A stretch of DNA of 17,166 bases. Source: CAZOZP01 sp964584325. GTDB taxonomy: Bacteria > Bacteroidota > Ignavibacteria > Ignavibacteriales > Melioribacteraceae. Below are positions 14,251-17,166 of the stretch, piece by piece (the stretch's first letter is position 1; every line of letters starts with the position of its first letter). The notes beneath the pieces were generated by a model. The model had not been told where the DNA came from, did not search any database, and saw only the letters and a program-made list of their open reading frames with translations. Location: contig CAZOZP010000068.1 of assembly GCA_964584325.1 (NCBI GenBank), forward strand, positions 1 to 17,166, in the 5' to 3' direction. The translations under genes and the position numbers were made by a program.

Positions 14251-14974
14251 ATTCTGAACCGGTTTGAAGTTCAAGTTTTTCAACAAGAGGGATAAAAACA
14301 GTATCCTCAATTATTGAGTGAATATTAAGGTCGAATTCCAGTTCCATAAGACTGAAAAGCAGCTTCCTTCTAATCTTTCTGTCACTTCCGCAAGGAAGGT
14401 ATTTTATCAGAAGATTTTTCAAATCATTTAGTTTTTCTTCAATATTGTCGTGGTGATCCTTGTATTCAGATGAAGAAAACTCCCCCGGTTTATCTGCACC
14501 ACTAATATTTTCAATTCCCTGAAGTAAATTAGAGACATAAGGAAAAACTATTTTATTTTCATAATCCAGATGTTCTATTACTTCATTGAAATATTCGTCA
14601 AAAAATTTCTCTACCAGATTTACACCCGGCAGTTCATTTTGATTAAACATATTATTAATGTAGGTTTTTATTTCGGGATACTTTTCCGAAAGGTAATACT
14701 CGTGACTATTGCTTAAGTATTTAATTATTGCAGGCAAGTCATTTACTGATAAAGAGCCGTCGTCTCTGGCTGTGTAACCGTTGAAGAGATTAGCGAATTT
14801 AAGGAACAATCCGGGATTGATTCCTGCCTCTAAGCAGGCCTGTTCAGTAGTCTTTTCCTGCACAACTGAATCCATTTCAAAATGTTCGAGCAGAAGCAGT
14901 GTATATGGATTGCCGGGAATTATATCCGCTAATTTTGTACCGGATAATATATATGGAAGATTTTCTTTTATCAT
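14240..14974 (-). CDS. Hemerythrin-domain protein, YtfE/ScdA (RIC)-like
   Basis: A 244-residue protein whose C-terminal four-helix part keeps the di-iron ligand set of RIC proteins: His91, His135-x3-Glu139, His174 or 175, His219-x3-Glu223. The spacings match E. coli YtfE (84, 129, 133, 160, 204, 208) closely, except that the segment between the third and fourth ligands is about eight longer. Residues about 13-60 align with the ScdA/YtfE N-terminal domain (ADIIPGNPYT, EHFEMD), but its Cys-Cys pair is replaced by Val37-Val38. RIC proteins act in repair of Fe-S clusters and response to nitric oxide; the loss of the cysteines makes a sensor or oxygen/NO-binding role at least as likely. The gene overlaps the LuxR-type regulator by 11 bases, indicating translational coupling. 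Confidence 0.85.
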   Translation of the reverse strand: MIKENLPYILSGTKLADIIPGNPYTLLLLEHFEMDSVVQEKTTEQACLEAGINPGLFLKFANLFNGYTARDDGSLSVNDLPAIIKYLSNSHEYYLSEKYPEIKTYINNMFNQNELPGVNLVEKFFDEYFNEVIEHLDYENKIVFPYVSNLLQGIENISGADKPGEFSSSEYKDHHDNIEEKLNDLKNLLIKYLPCGSDRKIRRKLLFSLMELEFDLNIHSIIEDTVFIPLVEKLELQTGSEYGG

Positions 14975-15047
14975 ATCTTTCTGTCAATTATTTTCCGCGT
15001 TAATTAAAACAACGCAACGGTTAGATGCAATAACCATTAATTGGGAT

Positions 15048-15731
15048 TTATTTCTCTTCGAATATTTTTGCCGGCAATCCCTTGTTCACTTTATATCCGG
15101 AATACTGAATGATAACGCTTCCTTTTTTTGCTCCCGGTTTATTATTTCCGGGCACAATATTTTGCGGAATATCAGCCGGATTTAGATTAAATGTAATTAT
15201 CATTTTCTCCGGAAGAGGATATTTAAGTTTATCATCATAATTAAAAACAATGCTGAAGGTACCTGAATCTCTTGTGGTAGTTTCAACCTTATAGACTTTA
15301 AAGTCATCTTTACCTATCCATAAAGTAGCAACTGCAACCTTACCTGTTTCGCTAATCGGAATAATTTTAATTACCTCGCACAGCTTACCCTGCAGATGCT
15401 CGGTTTTAACAAAACCCGAAATGTATTTATCATTAAGCAGTTCATAAAGATTAAAATGCAAACCTTCTTTCGGTGCAAGAGCAAATCCATCTGACTCAAG
15501 TTTGTACTTGTCCGGTTTTTTATAATACATCTTTGCTTTGCTTTTCGGCACACGCAAGAAATCAAAATCTACTTCTATTTGTATATCGGCAGAATAATCC
15601 TCAACTGAATTATACTTCTGAAGTACTTTCTTAATAATTACCTCAGTATCAGGTTCGTCTGCCGGCAACCGAAAACCTGCAAAAACAAGAAGTGCGGCAA
15701 TAAAAATTACTTTACTAAATTTTGTAATCAT
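15048..15731 (-). CDS. Exported LolA-like (outer-membrane lipoprotein-sorting) protein
   Basis: A 227-residue protein with a signal peptide MITKFSKVIFIAALLVFAGFRLPA and no lipobox, so soluble in the periplasm. The early VIIKKVLQKYNSVEDYSADI helix, the strand FLRVPKSKAKMYYKKPDKYKLESDG, and VATLWIGKDDFKVYKVE with a following strand set suggest a LolA/LolB-like half-barrel; such proteins hold hydrophobic ligands or lipoproteins. Members of this family are often placed with ABC or RND-like exporters. Its start is three bases after the permease stop, so it is the third gene of the ABC transporter operon. The ligand and its role are not known, and it may alternatively be called an outer membrane lipoprotein carrier-like protein of unknown function. 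Confidence 0.7.
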   Translation of the reverse strand: MITKFSKVIFIAALLVFAGFRLPADEPDTEVIIKKVLQKYNSVEDYSADIQIEVDFDFLRVPKSKAKMYYKKPDKYKLESDGFALAPKEGLHFNLYELLNDKYISGFVKTEHLQGKLCEVIKIIPISETGKVAVATLWIGKDDFKVYKVETTTRDSGTFSIVFNYDDKLKYPLPEKMIITFNLNPADIPQNIVPGNNKPGAKKGSVIIQYSGYKVNKGLPAKIFEEK

Positions 15732-15734
15732 AAC

Positions 15735-16571
15735 TCAACTCAGAATATCTTTTCTTGAAAACACAGCCAAAGAAATCAAATAAAATCCGGCCAGATATAT
15801 TACAAGAATTATCATCGAATTTATGATTCCCTGAAAATCAACCGGATCAGAAAAAAAGTTTCCCCATTTAATAAAATGTTCAGTAAAAAACCATGGTTTA
15901 ACTGCTTTAATTGAATCAAAAGGAAGCACAGAGATAACCATTAAAGCAACAAGAACAGCCATTGAAGTTATTATTGGACCAATTGAATTCTCAACAAGAG
16001 TGGAGAACAAAAATGAAAGTCCCATGACTACAGACATGCTCAAAGCTGAATACAGGTAGGCAGAAAGAAATCTCCATAAGACATCATCTCTGTGAAAAAT
16101 ATAAAATTTATCGCGTATAACAAAAAGGTCTCCGCTCCCGTAAAACAAAAGACTCATTCCCCAGCTTATTAAGGCAAGCCAGAAAATAATAATCACGGAA
16201 TAAATAATTCCTGCCAGATACTTTGAAGTTACAATACTGAATCTTGATACAGGTCTTGTAACAAGAAGCCGGAAAGTTCCGGATGCAGCTTCACCTGCCA
16301 TAAGGTCTCCTCCGACAAGCACAATCAGAAACGGAATATGTATAAACAGACTCTGAAGAATAAGGTACGCCATAAGAGTACCATTAATAAGATTGCCTGT
16401 ATAGAAGAAAGAATCGCCCAGACTTCTGTTCAATTGTGTTGTGTACTGAGAGCCGTCGAAATAAAATGCAAGCTGCACCAGTGAAGTTATTATAAAGATT
16501 GCTATCAATCCGATATATGAACGCCACTTTCTGAAAATCTTATATAGTTCAATTCTTATCATTTGAATCAT
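15735..16571 (-). CDS. ABC-2 type transporter permease
   Basis: A 278-residue inner-membrane protein from ATG 16571, about six predicted helices (approximately residues 19-39, 66-88, 108-140, 168-190, 195-215, 252-274). It contains the motif GDLMAGEAASGTFRLLVTRPVSR (near 88-110), typical of ABC-2 permeases of the ABC2_membrane_2 kind, and a cytosolic N-terminal RIELYKIFRKWR. A TTG three bases further upstream (16574) is also in frame but the ATG, which shares one base with the TGA stop of the ATPase gene, is the better start. It pairs with the ATPase to move an unknown substrate, perhaps a lipid, peptide or drug. The next gene is a LolA-like periplasmic protein, hinting at a lipid-like substrate. 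Confidence 0.9.
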   Translation of the reverse strand: MIQMIRIELYKIFRKWRSYIGLIAIFIITSLVQLAFYFDGSQYTTQLNRSLGDSFFYTGNLINGTLMAYLILQSLFIHIPFLIVLVGGDLMAGEAASGTFRLLVTRPVSRFSIVTSKYLAGIIYSVIIIFWLALISWGMSLLFYGSGDLFVIRDKFYIFHRDDVLWRFLSAYLYSALSMSVVMGLSFLFSTLVENSIGPIITSMAVLVALMVISVLPFDSIKAVKPWFFTEHFIKWGNFFSDPVDFQGIINSMIILVIYLAGFYLISLAVFSRKDILS

Positions 16572-17166
16572 CAATTGGAATCCTCCGTAATTTTCAGAAA
16601 GTATTCCTCCAACGATCTTTTAGGAATTATGGAATAAACATTAATTGAATTTTCTGCCAGGAAATAATTCAGTTCCGGAATCGAGTTTGTACTAATCATA
16701 AAATAGAATTTGTCATCTGCAACTTCAACCAAAGCTGATTTCCATTTACTATCATCTATTAATGACTTTGCCTTTTCGGCTGAATCAAGGCGGAACATTA
16801 CTTTCATTTCACCCGAATTGAGAATGTCCTCTACATTTCCCTCAATGATTTTTCTTCCCTTATTCAGAATAATCATCCGGTCGGCAATAAGCTCTATTTC
16901 ACTTAAAATATGCGATGAAATTATAACTGTTTTATTCAATTCTCTCTTCAGATTTAGAATTAATTGTCGTATTTCTCTGATACCCTGAGGGTCCATTCCC
17001 GTTGCCGGTTCATCTAAAATTATAAGTTCCGGATCATGAAGCAAAGCCTGTGCAATGCCGAGCCGCTGACGCATTCCATGAGAATATGTTTTCACACGGC
17101 TTTTCGCACGCTCTGCCAATCCTACAAACTCAAGAGAATCCATAATTTTCTTTTTATCCGGCTTTA
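16571..17166 (-). CDS. ABC transporter ATP-binding protein, C-terminal part, runs off the window
   Basis: About 197 residues of the C-terminal part are visible; the reading frame stays open to the right edge, so Walker A and the Q-loop lie outside. Visible are the ABC signature region YSHGMRQRLG, Walker B ELIILDEP with catalytic Glu, the D-loop GMD and the switch His in ISSHIL, followed by a C-terminal extension of about 110 residues (NKGRKIIEGNVEDIL and beyond) typical of the ABC-2-type exporters (NatA/CcmA-like). An internal ATG at 17143 (MDSLEFVGL) is not the real start because it falls before the signature motif and after the missing Walker A. The ATPase is coupled to the permease by a 1-base stop/start overlap. 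Confidence 0.92.
   Translation of the reverse strand, partial: KPDKKKIMDSLEFVGLAERAKSRVKTYSHGMRQRLGIAQALLHDPELIILDEPATGMDPQGIREIRQLILNLKRELNKTVIISSHILSEIELIADRMIILNKGRKIIEGNVEDILNSGEMKVMFRLDSAEKAKSLIDDSKWKSALVEVADDKFYFMISTNSIPELNYFLAENSINVYSIIPKRSLEEYFLKITEDSN

Noticed and set aside
14251..14310. Upstream ATG (14310) that would add 20 residues to the LuxR-type regulator
   Set aside because: It lies entirely inside the hemerythrin coding region and the added residues do not look like a domain. The ATG at 14250 overlaps the stop by 11 bases, a normal coupled start, and begins at the first receiver strand.
16572..16574. TTG start for the ABC permease at 16574
   Set aside because: An ATG follows directly at 16571 and overlaps the ATPase stop by one base, a standard coupled start.
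1..17166. CRISPR array, insertion sequence, integrase or phage genes
   Set aside because: No direct-repeat and spacer pattern, transposase motif or integrase signature was seen on either strand. The nested repeat at 803-849 is the only structure of possible mobile origin.

Overview
The window looks like a chromosomal, mostly housekeeping stretch from a low- to mid-GC member of the Bacteroidota/Chlorobiota/Ignavibacteriota group. The grounds are a 31-residue basic ribosome-associated-type protein beginning MPCGRKRKRHK, typical of that group as I recall it, a fused FeoA-FeoB, several outer-membrane or exported proteins, a lipoprotein of the DUF3089 family, and two promoter-like sites of the form TTTG-N19-TAnnTTT. 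Clear Shine-Dalgarno sequences in front of some genes would fit Ignavibacteriota or Chlorobiota better than classical Bacteroidia, but this is an inference. No transposase, integrase, CRISPR array or phage gene was seen.

Layout. Positions 1-727 (minus) hold the N-terminal part of an AAA-ATPase-like protein that runs off the left edge. Next to it lie a nested inverted repeat (803-849) and a rho-independent terminator (856-885). The terminator closes a minus-strand unit: HU-family DNA-binding protein (1437-1135), a 31-residue AURKAIP1/COX24-type small protein (1065-970) and tRNA-Thr(CGT) (962-891). Further along on the minus strand are a 15-unit TPR protein and an exported S9 peptidase with an intact catalytic triad.

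A plus-strand copper module follows (5381-7772): a CopZ-like chaperone overlaps a CopA-type copper ATPase that has no ATG start. Its reading frames suggest either a coupled gene pair or a one-base frameshift of a two-domain CopA. A WG-repeat protein abuts it convergently, and a DUF3089 lipoprotein runs divergently from that.

Positions 13530-9743 (minus) are an iron operon: OprB-like porin, FeoA-FeoB fusion and a 50-residue Cys-rich membrane protein. They appear to form an outer-membrane to inner-membrane route for ferrous iron. Positions 17166-13627 (minus) are a close series: ABC-2 transporter ATPase (partial) and permease, a LolA-like exported protein, a YtfE/RIC-like di-iron hemerythrin protein and an overlapping LuxR-type regulator with a degenerate receiver domain. 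Metal homeostasis (Cu, Fe) and probably nitrosative or redox stress are the main common theme of the right-hand two thirds. No gap longer than 300 bases lacks a gene.
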